64,000 nucleotides of DNA from Phyllobacterium sp. YR531. Lineage in GTDB: Bacteria; Pseudomonadota; Alphaproteobacteria; Rhizobiales; Rhizobiaceae. The position numbers were made by a program, and so were the translations under genes. The notes below the pieces were generated by a model, which saw only the letters and a list, made by a program, of their open reading frames with translations, searched no databases and had not been told where the DNA came from. Shown here piece by piece: positions 1 through 9,368 of the stretch. The stretch spans positions 496,001 through 560,000 of the forward strand of contig NZ_AKIZ01000016.1 in NCBI RefSeq assembly GCF_000282595.1, written 5' to 3'. Position 1 is the stretch's first letter; each line of letters opens with the position of its first letter.

Positions 1-1065
1 ATCAGCCCGCAAATCATGCGGAAGGTCGTCGAAGATATTGCCGAGCGCTGGCTTGTTGGCCAAGATCCGCACCATATCGAGAAATTCTTCCGCCGCGCCT
101 ATTCCGGTGGATTTACCCAGCGTCCGGACGTGACGGTCATGGGCGCGGTGTCAGCGCTCGAAATGGCCTGCTGGGATATCATCGGCAAGGAAGCTGACAA
201 GCCTGTTTATCAACTGCTCGGTGGGCAGGTTCACGAAAAACTGCGTAGCTATACTTACATCTACCCAAAGCCGGCGCTTGGCGAGACCTCGGATATATAT
301 TGGAATGCTGAAGCTTCCGCTGAGCGAGCTGCCGAATATGTTGCCGACGGCTATACGGCAGTGAAGTTTGATCCCGTGGCTCCTTATACATCGTTCGATC
401 CCCGCCAACTCTCTCTGGAGCAATTGGACCTTGGCGAAAAATTCGTGCGCCTTGTCCGAGAAGCGGTTGGCTCAAAAGCTGATCTTCTTTTCGGCACCCA
501 TGGACAAATGACGCCCACAAGTGCCGTGCGCCTGGCAAAACGCCTGGAGCCCTATGATCCCTTATGGCTGGAAGAACCGGTACCACCCGATATGCCGGAA
601 AATATGGGTTTTGTGCAGCAACATACCTCAATCCCGATCGCTTCCGGTGAACGCCTGACAACGAAATATGAATTTCAGAGGCTGCTGGTGAATCGCGCGG
701 CAAATATTCTGCAAATGAACCTGGGCCGCGTGGGTGGTTTGCTCGAAGCAAAAAAGATCGCTGGGATGGCTGAGACCTTTCACGCGCAAATCGCTCCCCA
801 CCTTTATTGCGGGCCAATCGTTGGAGCGGCCAATATTCAACTGGCGACATGCAGCCCGAATTTCCTGATCCTTGAGTGCATTCAGGCTTTTGGGGGATTT
901 CACGCACAAATACTGAAAAAACCCATCCAGTGGGAAAATGGCTACATTGTCCCCTCGTCCGAGCCCGGTCTTGGCGTTGAATTGAACGAAGAAGTCGCCG
1001 AATCTCACGCCTATGAAGGAAACGAACTTCACCTCAACATGGGACGTGATCCTTTGATCGTTTGA
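1..1065 (+). CDS. Enolase-superfamily (mandelate racemase/muconate lactonizing type) sugar-acid dehydratase, 5' truncated
   Basis: The reading frame is open from base 1, so the true start lies upstream and only the C-terminal ~354 residues are visible. The barrel domain carries the two glutamate metal ligands of the superfamily in WLEEPV and SGERLT, and a late histidine in APHLYCGP, the position of the second acid/base histidine in dehydratases of the D-galactonate dehydratase type. The third ligand position is odd: where these enzymes have Asp-x-His, this protein has GTHGQ, with glycine at the Asp position and the His kept. Likely reaction: dehydration of an aldonic or aldaric acid. The substrate cannot be read from the sequence. 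No pathway partner is visible downstream; the next gene is an unrelated lipoprotein. Confidence 0.8.
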   Translation: MSPQIMRKVVEDIAERWLVGQDPHHIEKFFRRAYSGGFTQRPDVTVMGAVSALEMACWDIIGKEADKPVYQLLGGQVHEKLRSYTYIYPKPALGETSDIYWNAEASAERAAEYVADGYTAVKFDPVAPYTSFDPRQLSLEQLDLGEKFVRLVREAVGSKADLLFGTHGQMTPTSAVRLAKRLEPYDPLWLEEPVPPDMPENMGFVQQHTSIPIASGERLTTKYEFQRLLVNRAANILQMNLGRVGGLLEAKKIAGMAETFHAQIAPHLYCGPIVGAANIQLATCSPNFLILECIQAFGGFHAQILKKPIQWENGYIVPSSEPGLGVELNEEVAESHAYEGNELHLNMGRDPLIV

Positions 1066-1196
1066 AATTCAGCAAACTACGTATGTTGAAAATTTGTCAC
1101 GCCCTACGTCAAATAGAGCGGGGGGAAGAGGGATTTAAGTTGCAGTGACCTTCAAATGCTGTTTGAAGCTCAAGGATGGTAGTCCGGAGTTCAACC

Positions 1197-2366
1197 ATGA
1201 CACTTTCGCGCTTGTCGGCACTATTGCTTCTCATGCTTGTCTTGGCTGGCTGTGGCGGACGTGCAGTACTCGGCCTCAATGAAACAGGTGTGGTGAAGGC
1301 AAATGCAGCCATCCCTGCTCCGGTTCTTAACGACAAAACCGGGCCCAAAGCCGTGGTGCCCGTCTTTGTTGCGACCAGCCGTGAGCGCTCTGACAATCTG
1401 TCCTTGCCCTATTCGGCCAAACGGTCACCAACGCTCAATTTTTCTCGTATTGACATTGGCATTCCACCTACCCACAAAAACGGGCAGGTTGAGAAATCCA
1501 CGACCAAACCCAATCCTGCGCGCAACTTTGCCGCAACAACCTTCCAACCCTACGATAGCGGCAATGCTTGGGTTGAGAGGATCAACGCTGAACTTGCCAA
1601 GCGTCCCGCCAATCAGCGCGAGCTTTTCATTTTTGTGCACGGATACAACAACAATTTTGCAGACAGTGTCTTTCGCGCTGCCCAGATGAGCTACGATTTT
1701 GGCATCCCCGCTGTCACCGTCCATTACTCATGGCCGTCTGCAGGCTCGCTGGGTCTGTATGTCTATGACCGTGACAGCGCAACTTTCGGTCGTGATGGAC
1801 TGGCGGAAACCTTGAGACTCGCCGCCAAGACAAAAGCCAGCAAGATTCTGCTGGTCGGCCATTCCATGGGTTCTTTTGTGGTCATGGAAGCGTTGCGTGA
1901 GCTGGCAGAGAATGGGCAGCAGGCTGTATTCCGCAGAATGTCCGGCGTTATGCTCGCCGCTCCCGACATTGATATCGATGTTTTTCAGGCACAAGTCGCT
2001 GATATCGGGCAATTGCCAAGGCCTTTCACCGTTTTGGTTTCTCGCGCTGACAGGGCTCTGAATGTATCCGGACGGATCGTCGGTGGGCACCCCCGCGTCG
2101 GCGATGGGTCCAGTATTCCGATACTGCAGAAACTTGGCATTGTTGTGCTGGATGCTTCGGATCTCGATGGTGGCGCACATGGTGTTTTTGCCAGCTCTCC
2201 GACACTTATGAACATGGCCCGCAGCGGACAGCTTTCAGAGCGCGTTCTGGCTGGCGATGAGCGGTCTACGGGGCAGGCCGTTCTGGCAGACGGCACCTCT
2301 GTCATAACAGGCGCAGCCTCCCTGGTCATATACTTGCCGGGCCGACTTCTTGGCGTCGTTCGTTAA
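1197..2366 (+). CDS. Lipoprotein alpha/beta hydrolase (DUF900 family)
   Basis: A 389-residue protein. The ATG at 1197 is chosen because GGAG lies seven bases before it; an upstream start at 1176 has no such site. The N-terminus is a lipoprotein signal with lipobox LAGC, so the protein should be membrane-anchored in the periplasm. The DUF900 hallmark FVHGYNNNF sits near residue 150, the nucleophile elbow GHSMGS near residue 222, and a plausible Asp/His pair occurs in the DLDGGAHGVF segment. The family contains predicted serine hydrolases of unknown substrate. It stands alone, 110 bases before the sugar carrier, and no operon partner is evident. Confidence 0.85.
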   Translation: MTLSRLSALLLLMLVLAGCGGRAVLGLNETGVVKANAAIPAPVLNDKTGPKAVVPVFVATSRERSDNLSLPYSAKRSPTLNFSRIDIGIPPTHKNGQVEKSTTKPNPARNFAATTFQPYDSGNAWVERINAELAKRPANQRELFIFVHGYNNNFADSVFRAAQMSYDFGIPAVTVHYSWPSAGSLGLYVYDRDSATFGRDGLAETLRLAAKTKASKILLVGHSMGSFVVMEALRELAENGQQAVFRRMSGVMLAAPDIDIDVFQAQVADIGQLPRPFTVLVSRADRALNVSGRIVGGHPRVGDGSSIPILQKLGIVVLDASDLDGGAHGVFASSPTLMNMARSGQLSERVLAGDERSTGQAVLADGTSVITGAASLVIYLPGRLLGVVR

Positions 2367-2477
2367 CAGAGGAAAATTATTGCGGCCTCGGCGATAAACG
2401 CCACGATTCCGCTGTATTTTCAGGGTGAATCCTCTCATATATCAATTGCAGACAATCTCTTTTGAAAGTATCGCGCC

Positions 2478-2735
2478 GTGCCGATTCACATTGAGCTCAT
2501 TGGCAGCCTTGCTGCTGTGATTACAACCATGGGCTGGATTCCCCAGATCATAAAAATTGTCAAATATAGAGACACGGCGAGCATTTCTCTCGTGACCAAT
2601 ATTACATTGGCCTTGGGCGTATTTCTTTGGCTCTGTTATGGCATCATGATTGTCTCGTGGCCTGTGATGGCAGCCAACGGAATGACGCTTTTGCTGATCC
2701 TGACAATTCTCGGTTTGAAGATTCGCTACGGCTGA
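2478..2735 (+). CDS. SemiSWEET / PQ-loop sugar transporter
   Basis: 85 residues with three predicted membrane helices (about 5-25, 38-58 and 64-82) and the PQ motif in helix 1 (GWIPQIIK), the signature of bacterial SemiSWEET carriers, which dimerise to move sugars down their gradient. The start is GTG. The length matches the family (about 85-95 residues). Flanking genes give no hint of the substrate. Confidence 0.85.
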   Translation: MPIHIELIGSLAAVITTMGWIPQIIKIVKYRDTASISLVTNITLALGVFLWLCYGIMIVSWPVMAANGMTLLLILTILGLKIRYG

Positions 2736-2828
2736 AGATTCCCACCATCCTCAATTGCACAACGATACAAAATACAATTCCGGGTGAGTTTCGCTTCATA
2801 TTTGAGATCGCCATTTTGAGACAGACCA

Positions 2829-3755
2829 ATGTTTCAAAAGGTGAATTTCAATCGCATGCCTGCAATCTTCCAAATCAAGTCCAATGAAGCGAACTCGACC
2901 TCACTTCACGAGGTTTTCTATTTTGAGAATAAATATCTTCCTCTGGTCAAGGCCGCAATGAACGACTGGATCATTTACTATCATCCCGCACGACGGGCAG
3001 GTGATCGACACAGGCGAACAGCAGGATACTTTGCGACAGCCCGCGTGGTTGCCATTGAATCGGCCTCCGGTAGTAACAGCCATTCCGTAGCCAGACTCAC
3101 CGAGTTCTGCGAATTTCCAAGCGTACCTTTCAGTATTGCATCACCTTCAGCGACAGCTAGATTTTACTACGAACAGAACATGCAGGAATCCGACGGAAGC
3201 TTGAATCGACACGCAAATCAGCAGCGGGTACGTCTGCTTTCTGTCGACGAATACAATGCGATTATGGCAGCCGCCTTTGGATCGATCGATGACGTGCCTA
3301 AAGTTGACCCATCACCATATGTTGGTTTTGCAGAAGATCCCCCTGAACTTTTGTTCCGAAGTCGTTTTGTGACATCGCGAGCCTTGCGTGATCGAACGTT
3401 CAGTAAGGCGGTCGGAGAAGCCTATGAATGGAAATGCGCAATGACCGGCATTGCCCTGGCAGCATTTGACGGGAGCCATGAAATTGAATGTGCCCATATC
3501 AAACCCGTAAAGGACTCCGGACCTGATAGCGTGCGCAATGGCATACCGTTGTTGCGAACTTTTCACTGGTTGTTCGACAAAGGCTTTATTTCGATTGATT
3601 GGGATTATCGGATAATCAGCTCATCGCGATACAACCATACAAAGCTGGACCTTCTGATCAATAGGTCCGGCAGGATCATTTTGCCCAAGAACGAGTTGGA
3701 GCATCCGCATCCCGACTTCCTGCACTACCATCGCGAGTATATTTTTCAGCCGTGA
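2829..3755 (+). CDS. HNH endonuclease domain protein
   Basis: 308 residues. The C-terminal half (about 195-260) holds an HNH core: YEWKCAMTG, then ECAHIKP, then NGIPLLRTFHWLFDKGFISI, as in HNH_2-type restriction-like nucleases. The AHI histidine and the later asparagine and histidine fit the metal and catalytic positions. The N-terminal ~190 residues, with a stretch resembling a specificity module (IIYYHPARRAGDRHRRTAGYFATA), are not recognised by me. No methyltransferase sits next to it, so a classical restriction pair is not supported; it could be a solitary modification-dependent nuclease. The neighbours are a sugar carrier and uvrB. Confidence 0.8.
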   Translation: MFQKVNFNRMPAIFQIKSNEANSTSLHEVFYFENKYLPLVKAAMNDWIIYYHPARRAGDRHRRTAGYFATARVVAIESASGSNSHSVARLTEFCEFPSVPFSIASPSATARFYYEQNMQESDGSLNRHANQQRVRLLSVDEYNAIMAAAFGSIDDVPKVDPSPYVGFAEDPPELLFRSRFVTSRALRDRTFSKAVGEAYEWKCAMTGIALAAFDGSHEIECAHIKPVKDSGPDSVRNGIPLLRTFHWLFDKGFISIDWDYRIISSSRYNHTKLDLLINRSGRIILPKNELEHPHPDFLHYHREYIFQP

Positions 3756-3779
3756 GCTGGAGCAAAATCTTTGATGCTG

Positions 3780-3815
3780 GCGTGCCTCCTGACAGCCTTG
3801 TGTCAGTAGGCACGC
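3780..3815. other. Two-tier hairpin between HNH gene and uvrB
   Basis: GCGTGCCT (3780-3787) pairs with AGGCACGC (3808-3815); inside it TGACA (3790-3794) pairs with TGTCA (3801-3805) around a six-base loop. No U-run follows, so this is not a standard intrinsic terminator. It may end the HNH transcript or lie in the uvrB leader. Confidence 0.45.
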
Positions 3816-3879
3816 AACGGGTGGCAGTTTTGAGAGTAGCCCTCTTCCCATTTGCATAGACTCTCACCATATTGTGCCT

Positions 3880-6696
3880 ATGGCAAAATCACCTGACAAA
3901 TACACCGTCGACGGTTTCGGCGAAGCGCCCCAACCTGAACTGGAAGGCACTCCGCTGACTGGATCAATTGGTGACTGGGCAGCGCAAATCACGCAAGAAA
4001 CCCAAAAGCCACAACCAAAAGCTGCCAAAGCGAAGAAAACATCCGCTGACAAATCAAACGCGTCCAGAACTTCCCGCGGCACGTCCATTGGAGGTTCTTC
4101 AGACCCCAAAACGCGTGCGGCAGCAGGTCTGAATCCCGTCGCCGGGCTTGATATCAATTTGGAAGATGCGTCAAGCATTGCACCCGGCGGGGCAACGGCA
4201 ACCGTTGCAGCCTTGTCTGCCCTTATCGAAAGCGGCAATCCGCTTTTCAAGAACGGCGCGGCCTGGCAGCCGCATAGGCCAGCGCGCCCGGACAAATCCG
4301 AAGGCGGTATTGCCATTCAGATGCAGACCGAGTTTGTTCCATCAGGTGACCAGCCAACCGCCATCCGGGATCTTGTATCCGGCGTAAGCGACCAAGATAA
4401 AACGCAGGTGCTTTTAGGTGTAACCGGCTCGGGTAAGACCTTCACCATGGCCAAGGTCATTGAGGAAACCCAGCGCCCTGCCCTTATTCTCGCACCGAAC
4501 AAGACATTGGCCGCACAACTTTATGGTGAGTTCAAATCTTTCTTCCCGAACAATGCGGTCGAATATTTCGTTTCATACTACGATTACTATCAGCCTGAAG
4601 CCTATGTGCCGCGCTCCGACACCTATATCGAGAAAGAATCCTCGATCAACGAGCAGATCGATCGTATGCGCCATTCGGCAACGCGTTCACTACTTGAGCG
4701 CGATGACGTCATAATCGTTGCTTCTGTGTCGTGTATTTACGGTATTGGTTCGGTGGAAACCTATACCGCCATGACCTTCGAAATGAAGATTGGCGATCGT
4801 CTGGATCAGCGGGCATTGCTGGCCGATCTCGTTGCCCAACAGTACAAACGCCGTGACATGGACTTTACCCGAGGCTCATTTCGGGTACGGGGTGACACGA
4901 TTGAACTTTTCCCCGCACACTTGGAAGATCGCGCCTGGCGTATTTCAATGTTTGGAGATGAGATTGAATCAATAACAGAGTTCGATCCGCTGACGGGGCA
5001 GAAAACCGGTGACCTGCGGTCAGTCAAAATTTACGCCAATTCGCATTATGTGACACCACGACCGACTCTCAATCAGGCAATTAAATCGATCAAGGAAGAG
5101 CTGAAGCACCGCCTTGTAGAGCTGAATGCCGCCGGACGATTGCTTGAAGCTCAGAGACTCGAGCAACGATGCACCTTTGATATTGAAATGCTTGAAGCAA
5201 CCGGATCATGCGCTGGCATTGAAAATTATTCCCGGTACCTCACAGGTCGTCAGCCGGGCGAGCCGCCGCCCACGCTTTTTGAATATATCCCGGACAACGC
5301 ATTGGTTTTCATTGATGAAAGCCATGTGACCGTTCCGCAAATCGGCGCGATGTACAAGGGCGACTTCCGTCGCAAGGCCACTTTGGCCGAATATGGGTTC
5401 CGCCTGCCTTCCTGCATGGACAATCGTCCTTTGCGGTTTGAGGAATGGGATGCGATGCGTCCGCAAACAGTTGCAGTTTCTGCAACGCCCAGCAAATGGG
5501 AGATGGAAGAATCTGGAGGCGTGTTTGCCGAGCAGGTCATTCGCCCGACAGGTCTTATCGACCCGCCGGTGGAAGTTCGCCCGGCCAAATCACAGGTCGA
5601 TGATGTGCTTGGTGAAATCCGCGAGACTTCAGCCAAGGGCTATCGTACGCTTGTAACGGTTCTTACCAAACGAATGGCGGAAGACCTGACTGAATATCTG
5701 CACGAACAGGGTATTCGTGTGCGCTACATGCATTCTGACATCGATACGCTGGAACGTATTGAAATTCTGCGCGATTTGCGTCTTGGCGCATTTGATGTGC
5801 TGGTTGGCATCAACTTGCTTCGAGAAGGCCTCGATATTCCCGAATGTGGTTTTGTCGCCATTCTCGATGCGGACAAGGAAGGCTTCCTGCGCTCGGAGAC
5901 CTCACTGATCCAGACCATTGGTCGTGCTGCGCGTAATGTCGACGGTAAAGTCGTTCTGTATGCCGACAACATCACCGGCTCCATGGAGCGTGCGATGGCG
6001 GAAACCAACCGCCGCCGCGAAAAGCAGGAAGCGTACAATACTGAGCATGGAATAACGCCTGCCAGCATCAAGAAGAATATCGGTGATATTCTCAACAGTG
6101 TTTACGAGCGTGACCATGTTCGTGCGGACATCTCCGGCTTTGCCGAAGAAGGCGCAATGATGGGTAATAATCTCAAAGCGCACCTTGAGCACCTGATGAA
6201 GAAGATGCGTGACGCCGCAGATGATCTGGACTTTGAAGTGGCCGCCCGCCTCCGCGATGAAATCAAGCGTTTGCGCGAAATGGAACTTGCAGTTTCAGAT
6301 GATCCAATGGCTCGTGAAGTAGAAATGGAGAGCCCGGTTACTGGCCGCACCAAGGGTAGACACAACGCTGGACGCTCTATGCACCGGGTTGTTACGGATG
6401 AGAACGATGCCAATTCGGCGCTCTTCCGCAAACCACATCTGGACGAGATGGGCGGTGATACCACACGCCCGCTTGGGCCCGGGGTGTTCCGCAAGAATTC
6501 ACTGGATGAAATGACGGTTGGACGCACAGAAAAGCCGGTTGTGGGCAATGTTCCTGAAAAGCCCGCTTTCACAGGGACAAATCGCAACGATCAGACGATT
6601 ATCCGCAGGGAAAGAACAGGTGCTGGCTCGTATGAGGATGCCAGCGATGCGCGTAAGAAGCGTAGACCGGGTAAAACGGGGCGACCAGGGCGGTAA
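3880..6696 (+). CDS. uvrB: Excinuclease ABC subunit B, with long terminal extensions
   Basis: The DNA damage-recognition helicase of nucleotide excision repair; it works with UvrA, UvrC and UvrD. The start is ATG 3880; a GTG two codons upstream is also possible. Walker A GVTGSGKT is at about residue 180, the beta-hairpin region [16 protein letters not shown] follows, then the DESH box, the helicase motif [16 protein letters not shown] and GRAARN. A UVR motif (near residues 768-800) for UvrC contact is present. At 938 residues it is far longer than the 673 of E. coli: about 140 Lys/Ala/Ser-rich residues precede the helicase core and about 135 charged residues follow the UVR motif. I found no GTTC-N7-GTTC or GAAC-N7-GAAC type SOS box immediately upstream. 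Confidence 0.97.
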   Translation: MAKSPDKYTVDGFGEAPQPELEGTPLTGSIGDWAAQITQETQKPQPKAAKAKKTSADKSNASRTSRGTSIGGSSDPKTRAAAGLNPVAGLDINLEDASSIAPGGATATVAALSALIESGNPLFKNGAAWQPHRPARPDKSEGGIAIQMQTEFVPSGDQPTAIRDLVSGVSDQDKTQVLLGVTGSGKTFTMAKVIEETQRPALILAPNKTLAAQLYGEFKSFFPNNAVEYFVSYYDYYQPEAYVPRSDTYIEKESSINEQIDRMRHSATRSLLERDDVIIVASVSCIYGIGSVETYTAMTFEMKIGDRLDQRALLADLVAQQYKRRDMDFTRGSFRVRGDTIELFPAHLEDRAWRISMFGDEIESITEFDPLTGQKTGDLRSVKIYANSHYVTPRPTLNQAIKSIKEELKHRLVELNAAGRLLEAQRLEQRCTFDIEMLEATGSCAGIENYSRYLTGRQPGEPPPTLFEYIPDNALVFIDESHVTVPQIGAMYKGDFRRKATLAEYGFRLPSCMDNRPLRFEEWDAMRPQTVAVSATPSKWEMEESGGVFAEQVIRPTGLIDPPVEVRPAKSQVDDVLGEIRETSAKGYRTLVTVLTKRMAEDLTEYLHEQGIRVRYMHSDIDTLERIEILRDLRLGAFDVLVGINLLREGLDIPECGFVAILDADKEGFLRSETSLIQTIGRAARNVDGKVVLYADNITGSMERAMAETNRRREKQEAYNTEHGITPASIKKNIGDILNSVYERDHVRADISGFAEEGAMMGNNLKAHLEHLMKKMRDAADDLDFEVAARLRDEIKRLREMELAVSDDPMAREVEMESPVTGRTKGRHNAGRSMHRVVTDENDANSALFRKPHLDEMGGDTTRPLGPGVFRKNSLDEMTVGRTEKPVVGNVPEKPAFTGTNRNDQTIIRRERTGAGSYEDASDARKKRRPGKTGRPGR

Positions 6697-6704
6697 TTTT
6701 GTTC

Positions 6705-7289
6705 TTACTGTTCGCCGCCTTCGTTGGGGCCGAAAACTTTCCGCCCCGCGCTTAGTATTTCATCGGCAAAAGCCGGATCATTGACGGCCCGAGACAGAAC
6801 GACAGCGCCAACCAAGCCAGACATGGTTGCTATGGCTTTCTCACGCTGATCTGCATCTGAGTTACCCTCGGTTACGCTCGCAAGTATCTCGAGCAGCCTC
6901 TTGGTACCATCAGTAAAGTTCGTTTGAACCTCTCCGCCATGACGCGCAATATCGGGTGCAAGCATCGCCATAGTACAACTATTGGCAAGCCCACCAGAGT
7001 GACTTTTGGCAAGGTAAGATGAAACAATAGCGGTAAGCGCTTCCACTGGCCCCTGCTCCGCCAATGCTGACCATTTTTCCGCCGATCGTTTCATTGCTTC
7101 GTCGCAGGATACTGCGATCAAATCGTCCTTGGATGCAAAATGCCCATAGAAGCCTCCATGGGTCAGTCCGGCATTCTTCATCAAATCCGCAACGCCAATA
7201 CCGTCAAAACCTTTTTGTCGGAACTGCTGACTTGCTACTTCTATGATACGGGCGCGGTTTTCCGCTGCCTGATCTTTGCTGACGCGCAT
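6705..7289 (-). CDS. TetR-family transcriptional repressor of the adjacent MFS gene
   Basis: 194 residues. The start at 7289 has GGGG about eight bases upstream; a longer frame to 7340 would run through its own operator. The N-terminal helix-turn-helix reads ADLMKNAGLTHGGFYGHFASKDDLI (residues about 30-55), typical of the AcrR/TetR fold; the C-terminal half is the ligand and dimer domain. It is transcribed divergently from the MFS transporter. One operator copy lies between its own -35 and -10, so it should repress itself as well as the transporter. The inducer is unknown, presumably the transported compound. Confidence 0.9.
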   Translation of the reverse strand: MRVSKDQAAENRARIIEVASQQFRQKGFDGIGVADLMKNAGLTHGGFYGHFASKDDLIAVSCDEAMKRSAEKWSALAEQGPVEALTAIVSSYLAKSHSGGLANSCTMAMLAPDIARHGGEVQTNFTDGTKRLLEILASVTEGNSDADQREKAIATMSGLVGAVVLSRAVNDPAFADEILSAGRKVFGPNEGGEQ

Positions 7290-7321
7290 TGTGCGGTCCC
7301 CTTCAAAACAACTATTGACAA

Positions 7322-7350
7322 AATATATGACGGTCGTCATGAATAGTCAA
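7322..7350 (-). promoter_or_regulatory. Promoter of the TetR gene
   Basis: On the minus strand TTGACT (7350-7345) is followed after exactly 17 bases by TATATT (7327-7322), a close match to the housekeeping promoter. The palindrome at 7327-7340 sits within the spacer and touches the -10, so binding would block polymerase. Confidence 0.65.
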
Positions 7351-7366
7351 ACATGATGACCATCAT
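7327..7366. promoter_or_regulatory. Pair of TetR operator palindromes between repressor and MFS gene
   Basis: Two 14-base palindromes: ATGACGGTCGTCAT (7327-7340) and ATGATGACCATCAT (7353-7366). Read on the opposite strand the second is ATGATGGTCATCAT, so it differs from the first at only two symmetric positions and keeps the GGTC core. Centres are 26 bases apart, roughly 2.5 helical turns. The divergent arrangement and the promoter overlap make these the likely binding sites of the adjacent TetR protein. Confidence 0.7.
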
Positions 7367-7411
7367 TTAAAATTTCATGGCTGTTTGCGGCCTATTTTTG
7401 AAAGACCCGAC

Positions 7412-8716
7412 ATGATCTCCAATCCGCTCGCAGCCGCTCTGGCAAAGCGCAACATTCACTATAGCTGGGTGGTTGTTGCCGTCACATTTCTTACAATGCT
7501 TGTCACCGCTGCTGCTGTGGGCGCACCGGGTGTGTTGATCGTCCCGCTCGAAAAAGAGTTCGGCTGGGAAACTAAAGAAATTGCAACAGCTTTCTCCATC
7601 CGTCTTCTGCTGTTTGGTTTGATGGGGCCATTTGCGGCAGCCTTCATGAACTATTTTGGTGTCAGGAAGGTCGTCTGTGTCGCTCTCGTGTTGATCACTG
7701 GTGGACTCTTTGCATCGCTTGCAATGACTGAAATCTGGCAACTCATCCTGCTTTGGGGAGTCGTTGTAGGGTTCGGTACAGGCCTCACGGCAATGGTCTT
7801 GGGTGCAACAGTTGCAGCCCGCTGGTTCACAGAGCGCCGCGGTCTTGCCCTAGGCATGCTTACGGCAAGCTCAGCAACAGGCCAGCTTGCATTCATGCCA
7901 CTCATGGCCTCGCTCAGCGAGAACTATGGCTGGCGAACAGCGATCATGCTGATTTGCGCCTTGCTGATCGTCGCAGTCATTGCCGTGTTCTTCCTAATGC
8001 GCGACCGGCCTGCTGATGTCGGCCTGCCCGCCTATGGCGATAAAGAAGTCGTAGCGACGCCACCAGTCACAGGCGGACTTCTTACACTCATCACCATGCC
8101 ACTCCTAGCACTCAAGGACGCGTCTCGCAGCAGTACCTTCTGGGTATTATTTGCTACTTTCTTCGTGTGCGGAGCTAGCACGAACGGCCTTGTCGGAACG
8201 CACTTTGTCGCCATGTGCGGCGATTTCGGCATGGTTCCGGTTATGGCTGCCAGTGTTCTGGCTATGATGGGCTTCTTTGATTTTTTCGGGACAATAGGTT
8301 CAGGCTGGCTCTCTGATCGGGTAGACAATCGCTGGCTGTTGTTCTGGTATTATGGTCTGCGTGGACTGTCACTTCTGTACCTGCCCTACTCCAATTTTTC
8401 GTTCTATGGATTGTCGCTGTTCGCAATGTTCTATGGGCTCGATTGGATCGCAACAGTGCCTCCAACGGTGAAACTGGCAACTGACCGTTTTGGCCGCGAA
8501 AAAGCTGGACTGATCTTTGGCTGGGTATTTGCTGGCCATCAATTGGGTGCGGCTTCGGCAGCCTATGGCGGCGGGTTTGTGCGTACAGAATACCAGACTT
8601 ACATGCCTGCGTTTTTCGTGGCAGGCATTTTATGCCTCATTGCGGCACTTCTGGTGCTGACATTGAGCAAGCACGGCAAGCCAAATCCGGTATTGGAAAC
8701 GGTTCCGGTTAACTAG
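7412..8716 (+). CDS. Major facilitator superfamily transporter
   Basis: 434 residues with about 12 hydrophobic helices. The ATG at 7412 is preferred over the upstream TTG because GAAAG precedes it and because the sequence preceding helix 1 is then short. The loop 2-3 signature is weak, but GSGWLSDRVDNRW in the second half matches the MFS loop 8-9 motif, and the overall pattern resembles monocarboxylate/oxalate-formate type carriers. It is controlled by the divergent TetR gene through two operators. Its stop codon overlaps, by two bases, the stop of the convergent TetR gene at 8713. The substrate cannot be assigned. Confidence 0.88.
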   Translation: MISNPLAAALAKRNIHYSWVVVAVTFLTMLVTAAAVGAPGVLIVPLEKEFGWETKEIATAFSIRLLLFGLMGPFAAAFMNYFGVRKVVCVALVLITGGLFASLAMTEIWQLILLWGVVVGFGTGLTAMVLGATVAARWFTERRGLALGMLTASSATGQLAFMPLMASLSENYGWRTAIMLICALLIVAVIAVFFLMRDRPADVGLPAYGDKEVVATPPVTGGLLTLITMPLLALKDASRSSTFWVLFATFFVCGASTNGLVGTHFVAMCGDFGMVPVMAASVLAMMGFFDFFGTIGSGWLSDRVDNRWLLFWYYGLRGLSLLYLPYSNFSFYGLSLFAMFYGLDWIATVPPTVKLATDRFGREKAGLIFGWVFAGHQLGAASAAYGGGFVRTEYQTYMPAFFVAGILCLIAALLVLTLSKHGKPNPVLETVPVN

Positions 8717-9309
8717 CCGCCGGGCTTATTGGACAGCCACGTGACAATGAGCGACTGCAGTACCGCTGCAGCCGCTTCTTCCTCAAGCTTATCGCGTATC
8801 ATCTCGCGTGAAATCGCTTCGGCCGCACCTATAATTCCAACACAACGCGAGCGAAGCTCATCGGCAGCGATTTCTGTATATGGGGCCAATATTGAACAAT
8901 AGAGATCCACATAGCTGTCGATAAGACCGCAATGGATCTCGTCCATCACTTCATCGCCTCTGAGAGCCGCTGAAATAGCCGACCACTCCGCCCCAATAGT
9001 TTGATAGCAAGCCATATAAGCCTTGCTCAACACGCGCGCGACATCATTCAGCCGTTTTGGTGCTTCTGCAATTGCTATGGCGAGTTCATCAATCTGCTGC
9101 TGATCAAGTTGCTCGAACAATGCAATCAGTAACCCGCTGCGGGTTCCAAAGTGCTCATAGGCAATAGGTTTGCTGACACCTGCCTTCTCAGCAAGGTAGC
9201 CAAGCGTCAAGGCGTCAGTGCCTTCATTGCGAACGACTTCAAATGCCGTAGCGAGCAGTTGATCACGGCGCTGCGCCTTGGGCATTTTCTTTGCACCAGC
9301 CAAACCCAT
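8713..9309 (-). CDS. TetR-family transcriptional repressor of the adjacent oxidoreductase
   Basis: 198 residues. The ATG at 9309 is preferred: AAAGG lies eight bases upstream, while a GTG at 9315 would be too close to it. Helix-turn-helix LAEKAGVSKPIAYEHFGTRSGLL lies at about residues 38-60. It is transcribed away from the oxidoreductase gene at 9468; the 31-base perfect palindrome between the two is its presumed operator. Its 3' end overlaps the MFS gene's stop, so two TetR-controlled modules lie back to back. Confidence 0.9.
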   Translation of the reverse strand: MGLAGAKKMPKAQRRDQLLATAFEVVRNEGTDALTLGYLAEKAGVSKPIAYEHFGTRSGLLIALFEQLDQQQIDELAIAIAEAPKRLNDVARVLSKAYMACYQTIGAEWSAISAALRGDEVMDEIHCGLIDSYVDLYCSILAPYTEIAADELRSRCVGIIGAAEAISREMIRDKLEEEAAAAVLQSLIVTWLSNKPGG

Positions 9310-9368
9310 CCACACGACCTTTCAGTTCAAACCGACAGAACAAAACAAAAAAACTCCAGACCTTGCAA

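Noticed and set aside
3756-3880. SOS (LexA) box upstream of uvrB
   Set aside because: No GTTC-N7-GTTC or GAAC-N7-GAAC pair is seen in the intergenic region; only a two-tier hairpin.
8713-8716. Frameshift or fusion at the MFS/TetR junction
   Set aside because: The two convergent stop codons simply overlap; both proteins end at their normal lengths.
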